In this document: positions 16,024 through 24,137 of the stretch, in pieces
Position numbering within the stretch: the first letter of the stretch is position 1
Layout of the letters: each line of letters starts with the position of its first letter
Assembly: GCA_017460395.1 (NCBI GenBank)
Contig: JAFUBA010000153.1
Coordinates: forward strand, 1-52,466
Direction: 5' to 3'
DNA from: Clostridia bacterium
GTDB lineage: Bacteria; Bacillota; Clostridia; Christensenellales; Aristaeellaceae
Length of the DNA stretch: 52,466 nt
The notes under the pieces: model-generated
Databases searched by the model: none
What the model was told of the DNA's origin: nothing
What the model saw: only the letters and a program-made list of their open reading frames with translations
Translations under genes and position numbers: made by a program

Positions 16024-17157
16024 TTACTCCGCTTTTTCTGCTTTCGCAGCATTCTCCCGGGCAGCCTTGGCGGCCAGTGCAGCCTGCACCTTTGCCTGCT
16101 GTTCAGGCGTCAGCTGGGGCTTGGCTGCAGGTGCTGCCTTTGGTAGTTCCACAGCTGCCTGCGGATCCCGGGGACGAGTCCGGTTCTTGATGGTGATGCA
16201 CTTCTTCGGGCACTTCTTGGCACACTCGCCGCAGCCTGTGCAAGCATCGTTGACCAGATGCTTCTGTCTGGGCTCACCAACGATGGCACCGAACTGGCAG
16301 GTGCGCTTGCACATGCCGCAACCAATACAAGTGTCACGGTCAATGACGGCCACGTTTCTCAGATCGAAATCTGCCTTCATGGCTGCGGTCGGACAAACCT
16401 CTGCGCACATCATGCACTGGCGGCACTTGCTGTAGTCAATCACAGGGAGGTTGTTTTCCATGTGAATGGCTTCAAACTTACATGCCTTCACACACCTCTG
16501 GCACGCAATACAGCCTGTCTGGCAGTGCACTGTCACGGCTTTGCCCATGCCGGGGTTCCTGCAGGTAATATCCACCTTCTGGCGCAGCGGCTTCAGTTCC
16601 AGCACCTGCTTGGGGCATGCAGCCACGCATTTTCCGCAGGACTGGCATTTTTCTTCGTCCACCACGGCAATTCTTCGGGCCGTGTCCACATGAATGGCAC
16701 CGAAGGGGCATACACGCTCGCAGGTGCCGAGGCCAAGACATGCATACTTGCAGCCCTTGTAGCCATCATTGATGGCGCAGGCCACAGTGCAGTCCTGAAT
16801 CCCATGATAATCAAAGACAGGTCTGCAGTTGTCTGTGCCGCCCTGGCACACAACTCTTGCCACCCTCTTCTCGGACTCTTCAGCCTCTACGCCGAGAATG
16901 GCACCGACCTTTTTCGCTACGTCACTTCCACCGACAGGACACGCATTGACAGGTGCCTTACCAGCGGCAATCGCATCTGCGCAGCCATCGCATCCGGGGA
17001 ATCCGCAGCCTCCGCAGTTTGCACCGGGGAGCACCTCACGGACGGCATCCCTGACGGGATTGGAAGGGACTGCAAATATCTTGGCGGTCAGTGTCAGCAG
17101 CAGGCCCAGAAGGGCACCCATGCCGCCCAGCACGACAACAGCCCATACAATATTCAT
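16024..17157 (-). CDS. rnfB: Rnf complex iron-sulfur subunit RnfB
   Basis: RnfB accepts electrons from reduced ferredoxin at the cytoplasmic face of the Rnf complex. The 377-residue product has an N-terminal membrane helix (about 3-27) and an Fe-S domain NCGGCGFPGCDGCADA closed by a Cys at ACPVGG. The CLGLGTCERVCPFGAI region follows, and then ferredoxin-type groups CQSCGKCVAACP, CIACQRCVKACK, CRQCMMCAEVCP, CIGCGMCKRTCQ and CTGCGECAKKCP. Seven cysteine groups are therefore visible. The C-terminus is an Ala/Lys/Glu-rich tail. It is the last gene of the operon (15 bases after rnfA, AGGAGGAG upstream). The number of clusters and the tail make it somewhat longer than many RnfB proteins. Confidence 0.95.
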   Translation of the reverse strand: MNIVWAVVVLGGMGALLGLLLTLTAKIFAVPSNPVRDAVREVLPGANCGGCGFPGCDGCADAIAAGKAPVNACPVGGSDVAKKVGAILGVEAEESEKRVARVVCQGGTDNCRPVFDYHGIQDCTVACAINDGYKGCKYACLGLGTCERVCPFGAIHVDTARRIAVVDEEKCQSCGKCVAACPKQVLELKPLRQKVDITCRNPGMGKAVTVHCQTGCIACQRCVKACKFEAIHMENNLPVIDYSKCRQCMMCAEVCPTAAMKADFDLRNVAVIDRDTCIGCGMCKRTCQFGAIVGEPRQKHLVNDACTGCGECAKKCPKKCITIKNRTRPRDPQAAVELPKAAPAAKPQLTPEQQAKVQAALAAKAARENAAKAEKAE

Positions 17158-17172
17158 CGTGTCTTCTCCTCC

Positions 17173-17748
17173 TTATACCAGTCCAGAAAAGCCCATGAAG
17201 GAGACAGCCATCAGACCAGCAGTCACAAGAGCTCCGGGGAAACCCTGCATCCATTTGGGCAGATTTGTCAGCTCCATTCTCTCGCGGATGCCGGCAAGCA
17301 GCAGGAGGGACAGGGTGAAGCCCAGGGCAGAGCAGAAACCGCTGAACGTAGCTTCCAGAAGATTCCATCCATCGGTGATATTGTTGATAGCCACTGCCAG
17401 CACCACGCAGTTTGTGGTGATCAGCGGGAGATAGACACCCAGAGCCTGATACAGAGAATAGGAAAGCTTCTTCAGGGCATTTTCCACCACCTGAACCAGC
17501 ACAGCAATCACCAGAATGAAGGCGATGGTCTGCAGATACTCCAGTTCAAATGGCACCAGGAGATATTTCTGTACAAGCCAGGTAAAAAAGGAAGCGATGG
17601 TAATCACGAACGTCACGGCCAGGCCCATGCCAAGGGCTGTGTCAAACTTTTTGCTGACGCCCAGGAAGGGGCAAATGCCAAAGAACTGGCACATGACGTA
17701 GTTGTTGACCAGCAGAAGGCCGATCAGCATCTGAAGATACACGTTCAT
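17173..17748 (-). CDS. rnfA: Rnf complex membrane subunit RnfA
   Basis: RnfA is one of two related membrane subunits that, in solved Rnf and Nqr complexes, hold an iron-sulfur site at mid-membrane and form the ion path. The 191-residue product has about six helices and the conserved cysteine segments NYVMCQFFGICPFLGVS and TTNCVVLAVA. It overlaps rnfE by four bases (ATGA) and has AAAGGAGG upstream. Length is normal. Whether the pumped ion is sodium or protons cannot be read from the sequence. Confidence 0.95.
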   Translation of the reverse strand: MNVYLQMLIGLLLVNNYVMCQFFGICPFLGVSKKFDTALGMGLAVTFVITIASFFTWLVQKYLLVPFELEYLQTIAFILVIAVLVQVVENALKKLSYSLYQALGVYLPLITTNCVVLAVAINNITDGWNLLEATFSGFCSALGFTLSLLLLAGIRERMELTNLPKWMQGFPGALVTAGLMAVSFMGFSGLV

Positions 17749-18392
17749 GCCTCTGCCTCCTTTCGAATCCTGCGATTCTTCAGCCCTTCCTTGATGAAGT
17801 TGACCACTACCAGCATGATGCCGAGGGTGATAAAGCCGCCGGGCACCTGGTTCATGATCGCCATGGGCTGATAGCTCTCGGGCATGATGGCTACACCGAA
17901 GATGGAGCCAGAGCCAAAGAGCTCACGGATACAGCTGAGAAGCGTGATGGAGCAGGTGAAACCAAGGCCCATGCCAAGACCGTCACTCAGCGAGAGCAGC
18001 GGCGGGTTCTTGGCAGCAAAACTCTCCGCTCTTGCAAAGATGATACAGTTCACCACGATGAGCTGGATATATGTACCGAGCACGGCACGAAGATCCGGCA
18101 GGAAAGCCTGCATGAGCAGGTCGATCATGGTCACGAAGCTGGCAATCACAATGATGTAGGCGGGAATTCTCACCTTGTCCGGAATGATATTCCGCAAAAG
18201 TGAGATAAACAGGTTGGAGCACATCAGGACGAAGGTCGTTGCAAGACCCATGCCCACGCCGTTCATGGCCGCTGTGGTCACGCCCAGTGTCGGACACATA
18301 CCCAGCATGAGTGTGAACGTGGGATTTTCCGTGATGAGGCCATTGAGAAACACGCTCAGGAACGTCACTTTCTGCTGTGCAGTCTTAGCCAT
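17745..18392 (-). CDS. rnfE: Rnf complex membrane subunit RnfE
   Basis: RnfE is homologous to RnfA and sits opposite it in the membrane. The 215-residue product has about six helices and shows GLITENPTFTLMLGMCPTLG and VVNCIIFARAE with the paired conserved cysteines, followed by SLSDGLGMGLGFT. GGGGAGG lies nine bases upstream of the ATG. It overlaps the 3' end of rnfD by eight bases. In most Rnf operons rnfG lies between rnfD and rnfE, but here there is no room for it. Confidence 0.94.
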   Translation of the reverse strand: MAKTAQQKVTFLSVFLNGLITENPTFTLMLGMCPTLGVTTAAMNGVGMGLATTFVLMCSNLFISLLRNIIPDKVRIPAYIIVIASFVTMIDLLMQAFLPDLRAVLGTYIQLIVVNCIIFARAESFAAKNPPLLSLSDGLGMGLGFTCSITLLSCIRELFGSGSIFGVAIMPESYQPMAIMNQVPGGFITLGIMLVVVNFIKEGLKNRRIRKEAEA

Positions 18393-19320
18393 GTTTTCTC
18401 ACCTCCCCGAAATACTTGGGTACAGTAAACCGATCAATGAGCGGTGTGACAACGTTCATGAAAAGAATAGCGAACGAGCATCCTTCGGGATAGTTTGCAA
18501 AGGCGCGGATCACGAAGGTGATCACGCCACAGAGCACACCGTAGATGATCCGGCCGGTGGTGCTCAGGGGGCTGGTCACATAATCGGTGGCCATGAAGCA
18601 GGCACCCAGCATGAGGGCACCGGAAAGAATCTGGCTGAGGGCCATGTTGAAGCCGTCCTTCAGGAGGAAAGCCACAAATACGGTGCCGATAAAGGTAGCA
18701 GGAATCTTCCAGTCAATCTCGCTGCGCCAGATCAGGTAGGCCGCACCAAGGAGAATGGCGATCTTGCTTGTCTCGCCCAGAACACCCGGGCAGTTGCCGA
18801 TAAACATCTGCCACAGATCCACGCTGCCTCCGTTTGCCAGGGTACCCAGTGCGGTAGCACCGGACACAGCATCCACGGCGTAGTTGGTGGCCGGATAGGT
18901 ACCCATCAGGGAACCCCAGGACACAAAGAGCACAGCGCGGGCCGTCAGGGCTGGGTTCATAAAGTTGCTGCCAAGACCGCCGAAAATCATTTTAACCAGT
19001 AAAATGGCTATGACGGCGCCGATCACCGGCATCCAGATCGGCACGGTGGAGGGCAGGTTGCAGGCGAGAAGAAGGCCTGTTACCACAGCGCTCCAGTCGC
19101 CCACGGTCACCGGCTGTCCGGTGAGCTTTTCATAGAGGAACTCCACAAGAACACAGGAAAGGACACTGACCGCAATGAGCATCGCGGCACTTCCGCCGAA
19201 ATACACAATGCTCATGATCCCCGCAGGTGCCAGGGCAATACATACGTCCTGCATGATGCGCCGTGTAGTCGTATTGTCGCGAAGATGCGGGGATGAGGTC
19301 ACCGAAAGTTTTTTCTGCAT
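18385..19320 (-). CDS. rnfD: Rnf complex flavin-binding membrane subunit RnfD
   Basis: RnfD is a membrane subunit with a covalently bound FMN. The 311-residue product has about eight to ten hydrophobic helices and the flavinylation motif SGAT in DAVSGATALG, whose Thr would carry FMN. The NFMNPALTARA and GSLMGTYPATN regions are typical. GGAGGG precedes the ATG, and rnfC ends three bases upstream. With no RnfG encoded here, this is the only covalent-FMN subunit visible in the operon. Confidence 0.94.
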   Translation of the reverse strand: MQKKLSVTSSPHLRDNTTTRRIMQDVCIALAPAGIMSIVYFGGSAAMLIAVSVLSCVLVEFLYEKLTGQPVTVGDWSAVVTGLLLACNLPSTVPIWMPVIGAVIAILLVKMIFGGLGSNFMNPALTARAVLFVSWGSLMGTYPATNYAVDAVSGATALGTLANGGSVDLWQMFIGNCPGVLGETSKIAILLGAAYLIWRSEIDWKIPATFIGTVFVAFLLKDGFNMALSQILSGALMLGACFMATDYVTSPLSTTGRIIYGVLCGVITFVIRAFANYPEGCSFAILFMNVVTPLIDRFTVPKYFGEVRKHG

Positions 19321-19323
19321 ACT

Positions 19324-20736
19324 TTAACCCTCCTTCTTCGCATCATTCGCTGATTCATTTGCAGCCGTCTGCTGTGCTGCCACGGCTTCCGCATCAGCCT
19401 TGGCACGTGCTGCAGCCTGCTTTTTGCGAAGGTTGATCACACGCTTGCAGGACTGGAAGGACTGGGTCAGCATGCGCTTGGCCGGGCACACGTATGTGCA
19501 GGCACCGCAGGAAATGCAGTTCATGACGCCCAGTTTTTCTGCATCCTCATACCGCTCCTTGCGGATATATGCATCCATGCTGGAGGGCATCAGCTTCATG
19601 GGGCAGGTGCGCACGCACCGTCCGCAGCGGATGCACGGACCTTCATCAGGTTCAATGGCTTCCTTGCCAAGAGCCAGAATCCCACTGCTTCCCTTGGTGA
19701 TGGGAACTTCCAGATCGTTGATGGCAAGGCCCATCATCGGGCCGCCGGAAAGGATCTTCTTTGTCTCGGCCTTCACGCCGCCGCAGGCATCCAGAAGCAG
19801 TGAGATCGGTGTGCCAATTCTGACGCGGTAGTTGCCGGGGTTATTCACCAGTCCGCCCACGGTCGTGACTCTGTCCACCAGCGGCCGGCCTTCGCGTACC
19901 GCCTGGTCCACAGCAAACACCGTGCCCACGTTCATCACCACGACACCCACATCCAGAGGCAGTCCGCCGGCAGGTACTACCCTCTTGGTGATGGCATAGA
20001 TCAGCTGCTTCTCACCGCCCTGGGGATAGCGAACCGGCAGTTCCTTCACGTGGATGCCGTCCATACCTCTGCAGGCATCCTGGAGCGCCGCGATGGCGTC
20101 CTTTTTGTTGTTTTCCACGCCGATCACGGCTTCCGTGACGTTGAGCGCAGTCATCACAATGTGGATACCATCGATAATCCTGCCAGCTTCCTCCAGCATC
20201 AGGCGATGGTCTGCCGTCAGATAGGGTTCGCACTCGGCGCCGTTGATGATCAGCTTTTCGATGGTTTTTCCCTCACCGGGATTCAGTTTGACCATCGTTG
20301 GGAAGGTTGCGCCTCCCATGCCAACAATGCCGGCATTGCGGATAATCTCCCGAAGTTCATCCGCCGTCAGTGTTTCTGCGTGGTCTGTCGGATGAAGCTC
20401 AATCCATTCATCCTTGAAGTCATTTTCGATGACGACCGCATCGCAGGATGTGCCGTTTGCCAGCATGCAGGGACGGACAGCTTCCACACGTCCGGACACC
20501 GTGGCGTGGACCGGAGCTGAAACAAAGCCGCCGGCCTCCCCAATGACCTGGCCGACCAGGACATGATCATCTTTCTTGACCACAGCCTTTGCCGGAGCAC
20601 CGATGTGCTGGGACAGCGGAATGATCACACGAAATGGTGCGGTCACATCGGTGATCTGGTTCCCCTCATTGACCTTCTTCCCGCCCGGGCCCTCATGCGG
20701 ATGTGTCCCGCCGGGAAACAGATGGGTTCCAAACAC
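19324..20736 (-). CDS. rnfC: Rnf complex NADH-binding subunit RnfC
   Basis: RnfC is the peripheral subunit that reduces NAD using FMN and two iron-sulfur clusters. The 470-residue product starts close to the typical FPGGTHP motif. It has the Rnf_N barrel (KKDDHVLVGQVIGEAGG), the nucleotide/flavin region GMGGATFPTMVKL and NGAECEPYLTADHRLM, a SLBB-type region, and two 4Fe-4S groups (CIRCGRCVRTCP and CISCGACTYVCP). A Lys/Ala-rich tail follows. GTG 20736 was chosen because AAGGGGG lies ten bases upstream. The longer frame begins with a TTG at 20832 that has no binding site. It is the first gene of the operon. A candidate promoter lies at 20928-20933. Confidence 0.93.
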   Translation of the reverse strand: MFGTHLFPGGTHPHEGPGGKKVNEGNQITDVTAPFRVIIPLSQHIGAPAKAVVKKDDHVLVGQVIGEAGGFVSAPVHATVSGRVEAVRPCMLANGTSCDAVVIENDFKDEWIELHPTDHAETLTADELREIIRNAGIVGMGGATFPTMVKLNPGEGKTIEKLIINGAECEPYLTADHRLMLEEAGRIIDGIHIVMTALNVTEAVIGVENNKKDAIAALQDACRGMDGIHVKELPVRYPQGGEKQLIYAITKRVVPAGGLPLDVGVVVMNVGTVFAVDQAVREGRPLVDRVTTVGGLVNNPGNYRVRIGTPISLLLDACGGVKAETKKILSGGPMMGLAINDLEVPITKGSSGILALGKEAIEPDEGPCIRCGRCVRTCPMKLMPSSMDAYIRKERYEDAEKLGVMNCISCGACTYVCPAKRMLTQSFQSCKRVINLRKKQAAARAKADAEAVAAQQTAANESANDAKKEG

Positions 20737-20889
20737 TGGTATAGTTCCCCCTTCCGCCAGGCTGAAAAGCTCTGGCCTGATTGGTGTCACTGCATGGCAT
20801 AAGCAGCCTGCAAAGATATTGTCTGTACACAATCATGCACGCGCATACAGTGAGATTTCTCAATGTGTGTAAATTCGATAAACACAAGC

Positions 20890-20952
20890 AAAGACAGGTA
20901 TTTCCGTTCTGGTATAAGACATACATCATTATACCATGAAAAACCTGTCTTT
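20890..20952. promoter_or_regulatory. nested inverted repeats at the rnf promoter
   Basis: The outer perfect 10-base repeat is AAAGACAGGT (20890-20899) / ACCTGTCTTT (20943-20952). The inner 6-base repeat is GGTATA (20911-20916) / TATACC (20930-20935). Both are centred within about two bases of the predicted transcription start. Only part would be transcribed, so a DNA operator is more likely than an RNA hairpin. No regulator is identified. Confidence 0.4.
20928..20933 (-). promoter_or_regulatory. candidate rnf operon promoter (extended -10)
   Basis: On the minus strand TATAAT (20928-20933) is preceded by TGG, giving an extended -10. The -35 is poor (CCAAAA). Transcription would start near 20921, leaving a leader of about 185 bases before the GTG. 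Confidence 0.55.
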
Positions 20953-21048
20953 TGGAATCCCTTTTTCTAAAAATTTGCGTGCTTATGCAAAGAAAGTGAG
21001 CAAAAAAACAAGGCAGAAGATGACAGAAATTCAAAAATATGCTTTCGC

Positions 21049-22758
21049 TCACAGCGCACTCTGCTTCTGAAACGTCTCTGCCTGCTCGAGCATGTGCTGC
21101 GCATGCGTCTGGGCGCTTTCTCCACCGCCGTCTGCGCCGCCAAGCATCCTGGCAAGCTCAAGAATCCTCTCGTCCCGATCAAGCAGCCTGACCTCAGTCC
21201 GTGTACGTCCGCTCTCCTCCTGCTTCTGCACGAGATACTCCCGGTTGGCCATGGCAGCGATCTGTGGCAGATGGGTGACGCAGATCACCTGACGTGACCT
21301 GGCAATCATGGACATTTTCTCCGCCACCACCTGTGCCATGCGGCCTGAGATTCCGGTGTCAATCTCGTCAAACACCATGCAGCCCACGCCGCCGCGCTCG
21401 GCCTCAAGCGACTTGATGGCCAGCATCATCCGGCTCAGTTCGCCGCCGGAGGCAATCCTGCTGAGTGATTTCAGCGGCTCGCCGGGATTGGCTGAAAACA
21501 TGAACTCGATCTCATCATCGCCCGTGCTCCTGGGCATGGGCGGCTTGCTCCCCTGCGGAGCGAAGGACACGGCAAACACCGTCTTCTCCATGCCAAGGTC
21601 CCGAAGCTGAGCCACCATCTTCTTTTCAAAGTCCTCAGCCAGCTGCTTTCTGGAGGCCGTGAGGTTTCTTGCCGCAGCACGATACTCCTGAAGAAGTTTT
21701 CTGTGCTCCTGGGTCACTTCCTCCAGATGCTCATCGAGATGGGAAAGTTTGTCCCACTCTTCCTCCAGCTCCTCCTGTTTTTTCAGTACATCTTCCACGC
21801 TTGGACCGTAGCGATGGCAGAGGTGGCGGATCAGGTCCAGGCGGGACGTAATCTGCTTGAGTTTGCCCGGATCAAAATCAGAGCTCTCCATGAGCCGGGA
21901 GAGCTCATAGCTGACCTCCTCCAGCTCATAGTAGGCACTGACGGCACGCCGGGCTAGCGAGTCGTAGGGTTCTCCTGTCCCGTCCAGTGTGCCAAGGGCA
22001 CTGTTTGCCTGTTTGAGGAGATCCAGGACCGCGCCTTCATCGCCTGCCGAGAGCACCGTCCACGCTGTGCGCACGGCACCGGCGATCTTTTCCATGTCCG
22101 CCAGCCGCTCCTGTTCTTTGCAAAGGGCTTCCTCCTCACCAGGACGGAGCTTTGCCTTTCGCATCTCCCCGAGCGCACCCTTCAGGGCTTCCATGCGGTA
22201 CTGTTTTCGCTCGTTTTCCCGGACAAGCCGGGAATATTTTCTGTGGCACGCAAGGAAGACTTCACTTTTCAGGCGGACATCTGCAAGCAGCTTCTGATGC
22301 TTTTCATCCCCGCTCTCATCGAAAAAGCCAAGATGGTACTTCGAATCCATCAAAAAGCGGCCCTCATGCTGACCATGGACATCCATGAGGAGGGATGCAC
22401 AGGCGCGCAGGTCACTGACAGAACACAGGACACCGCAGATCCGGCACACGTTCCGTCCGGAGAGCGTCAGTTCCCGGTACAGCGTGACTGTGCCATCGCA
22501 CTCAATCTGCTGGGCATCCAGAAAATCGCGCACATCCACATCGTCCTTCACATCAAACACGGCCTCCACATAGGCACGGTCCGTGCCGGTGCGAATCAGA
22601 TCCCGGTCCCCGCGTCCGCCAAGGACCAGGTTGACTGCATCCACGACAATCGATTTTCCGGCTCCCGTTTCACCTGAGAGCACATGGAGCCCCGGCCCGA
22701 ACTGAACGGTCAGATCCTCAATCAGCGCCACGTGATGAATGGATAGAGACTGTATCAT
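21049..22758 (-). CDS. recN: DNA repair protein RecN
   Basis: RecN is an SMC-like ATPase that acts at double-strand breaks. The 569-residue product has the N-terminal Walker A GETGAGKS, a long central coiled coil (about 160-380, many Glu/Lys/Leu heptads), and the C-terminal signature SGGELSRMMLAIK with Walker B DEIDTGISGRMAQ. Length is normal. GAGGCGAT lies before the ATG, and argR ends six bases upstream. The argR-recN order is standard in Firmicutes. In spore formers spoIVB and spo0A often follow, but here the Rnf operon does. Confidence 0.96.
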   Translation of the reverse strand: MIQSLSIHHVALIEDLTVQFGPGLHVLSGETGAGKSIVVDAVNLVLGGRGDRDLIRTGTDRAYVEAVFDVKDDVDVRDFLDAQQIECDGTVTLYRELTLSGRNVCRICGVLCSVSDLRACASLLMDVHGQHEGRFLMDSKYHLGFFDESGDEKHQKLLADVRLKSEVFLACHRKYSRLVRENERKQYRMEALKGALGEMRKAKLRPGEEEALCKEQERLADMEKIAGAVRTAWTVLSAGDEGAVLDLLKQANSALGTLDGTGEPYDSLARRAVSAYYELEEVSYELSRLMESSDFDPGKLKQITSRLDLIRHLCHRYGPSVEDVLKKQEELEEEWDKLSHLDEHLEEVTQEHRKLLQEYRAAARNLTASRKQLAEDFEKKMVAQLRDLGMEKTVFAVSFAPQGSKPPMPRSTGDDEIEFMFSANPGEPLKSLSRIASGGELSRMMLAIKSLEAERGGVGCMVFDEIDTGISGRMAQVVAEKMSMIARSRQVICVTHLPQIAAMANREYLVQKQEESGRTRTEVRLLDRDERILELARMLGGADGGGESAQTHAQHMLEQAETFQKQSAL

Positions 22759-22764
22759 ATCGCC

Positions 22765-23268
22765 TCACTGCTCCTGTCCGGCATCATCTTCATGATGATC
22801 CACATGGGCAATCTGGCGGAAACGCTCCGCAACATTCTGTGCATCCTGTGGTTTTCTGGTGGCAACAAAGAGTGTATTGTCCCCCGCGATTGTGCCCACG
22901 ATTTCCTTCCACTCCAGGTTGTCAATCGCCTCAGCCACCACGTTGGCACTGCCCGAGATGGTCTTGATGACCACCAGGTTCTCGGCGCATTCCACCGAGA
23001 TCACGGTTTCCACCAGAAAATGGATAAGCCGCTTTGAGAGCGAAGTACCCGCTGTTCCCGGCGGTACATACCGGTAATTTCCCTGGGCATCAATCATCTT
23101 TGTCAGCTGCAGTTCCTTGATGTCTCTGGAAACCGTCGCCTGTGTGACGCGGATCTCCCTCTTTTTCAAGGCGTCTGCCAGCTCCTCCTGGGTCTCAATC
23201 ACCTCTTTCTGGATGATTTCCAGGATTGTCTGATGACGGATCACCTTGGAAGAACCCTGATAGACCAT
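22765..23268 (-). CDS. argR: arginine repressor ArgR
   Basis: ArgR controls arginine synthesis and breakdown genes, binding DNA as an arginine-dependent hexamer. The 167-residue product has the winged-helix N-terminal domain (IRVTQATVSRDIKELQL, about 38-54), a hinge, and the C-terminal oligomerisation and arginine-binding domain ending GTIAGDNTLFV. The last 15 residues, rich in His, Asp and Gln, extend past the usual end. GGGGG lies before the ATG. It lies between nadK and recN, the common Firmicutes order. Confidence 0.94.
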   Translation of the reverse strand: MVYQGSSKVIRHQTILEIIQKEVIETQEELADALKKREIRVTQATVSRDIKELQLTKMIDAQGNYRYVPPGTAGTSLSKRLIHFLVETVISVECAENLVVIKTISGSANVVAEAIDNLEWKEIVGTIAGDNTLFVATRKPQDAQNVAERFRQIAHVDHHEDDAGQEQ

Positions 23269-23308
23269 GTTCCGCCCCCATACTTTCTATTGATTGAAAA
23301 GAACCGTC

Positions 23309-24133
23309 CTATCTGATCAGCTTGTTTCTGACGGCTTCAAAAAAATCCTGCTCGCCAAAGGAAATAAAACGGATGCTCTGATCGCTGCGCTTTACCCGAA
23401 ATACGCCCCTGGCCTCGTAGGAACAGACCGTCACCCCATCCACCTGCAGCATGCCCATGCTCTCGGGGTCCTCCACCATGTGCACATCCACCGTGCTGGT
23501 GCCGGGGATGATCATGGGGCGATGGGAAAGCTTGTGGGGGCAGACAGGGGTCACCACAAGGCAGTCTGTACCCGGCACGATGAGCGGTCCGCCGGCAGAG
23601 AGTGCATAGCCGGTGGAGCCGGTGGGCGTTGCAATCACGACGCCGTCTGCCTGAAATTCATCGGCCAGATGACCATCCACGGAAATCTGAATTCTCGGAA
23701 GGCGCTGATGCGCAGTTCTGAGCAACGTGCAGTCATTGAGCGCGTACCAGTCCTCCTGCGCGTGCACATGCAGAAGGGGCAGTGTCCGTATCGAGTATTC
23801 GCTTCTGACAAGTCGAAAAAGCGCTTCTTCAAGACAGCTGCCCTCGGTTTCCGTCAGAAACCCCGTCTGCCCGAGATTGATGCCAAGCACCGGAGCCGTG
23901 GAGGAGATTGCCATCTGGACACATCTGAGCACGGTCCCATCCCCGCCGAGGGAAACGATGGCATCGATCCGGGAATCCTCATGAAGCAGCATCGCCCCGG
24001 TGCCAAGCATGCCCGGAAACTGAGACAGCACCTGTATCCGGCAGGAAGACAGGATCTCAAAAGCTTCCTTCGCCGCTTTGACGGAAGCTTCCCTCTTTGG
24101 GGGGAATATGAGTGCAACATGTTCCATGTGCAT
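23309..24133 (-). CDS. nadK: NAD kinase
   Basis: Phosphorylates NAD to NADP, the cell's only source of NADP. The 274-residue product shows the GGDGT motif (SLGGDGTVLRC), the ND form of the NE/D motif (ALNDCTLL), the Gly-rich loop PTGSTGYALSAGGP and the PICPH-like PVCPHKLSHRP. ATG 24133 is seven bases after AAAGGG. A second ATG at 24127 is eight bases after AAGG and is almost as likely. The gene starts four bases after the tlyA stop. Confidence 0.95.
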   Translation of the reverse strand: MHMEHVALIFPPKREASVKAAKEAFEILSSCRIQVLSQFPGMLGTGAMLLHEDSRIDAIVSLGGDGTVLRCVQMAISSTAPVLGINLGQTGFLTETEGSCLEEALFRLVRSEYSIRTLPLLHVHAQEDWYALNDCTLLRTAHQRLPRIQISVDGHLADEFQADGVVIATPTGSTGYALSAGGPLIVPGTDCLVVTPVCPHKLSHRPMIIPGTSTVDVHMVEDPESMGMLQVDGVTVCSYEARGVFRVKRSDQSIRFISFGEQDFFEAVRNKLIR

Positions 24134-24137
24134 TACC

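Larger units (their letters stand above)
20737..21048. other. recN-rnfC intergenic region
   Basis: No gene is supported. It contains the likely rnf promoter and two nested inverted repeats around it (20890-20952). No strong terminator for the recN operon is visible. The only candidate is a weak 5-base stem TTTGC/GCAAA before TTTTT near 20969-20991 on the minus strand, so some readthrough from recN into rnf is possible. Confidence 0.5.

Noticed and set aside
16258-17871. Plus-strand open frame of 537 codons across rnfB and rnfA
   Set aside because: It is the mirror of cysteine- and alanine-rich coding sequence; its His/Cys-rich translation resembles no protein, and the minus-strand rnf genes are certain.
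20737-20832. Longer rnfC start at a TTG (20832)
   Set aside because: No binding site, and the extra residues have no counterpart near the conserved GGTHP start; GTG 20736 has AAGGGGG at ten bases.
20969-20991. Terminator for the recN operon
   Set aside because: Only a five-base stem with an eight-base loop before TTTTT; too weak to annotate.
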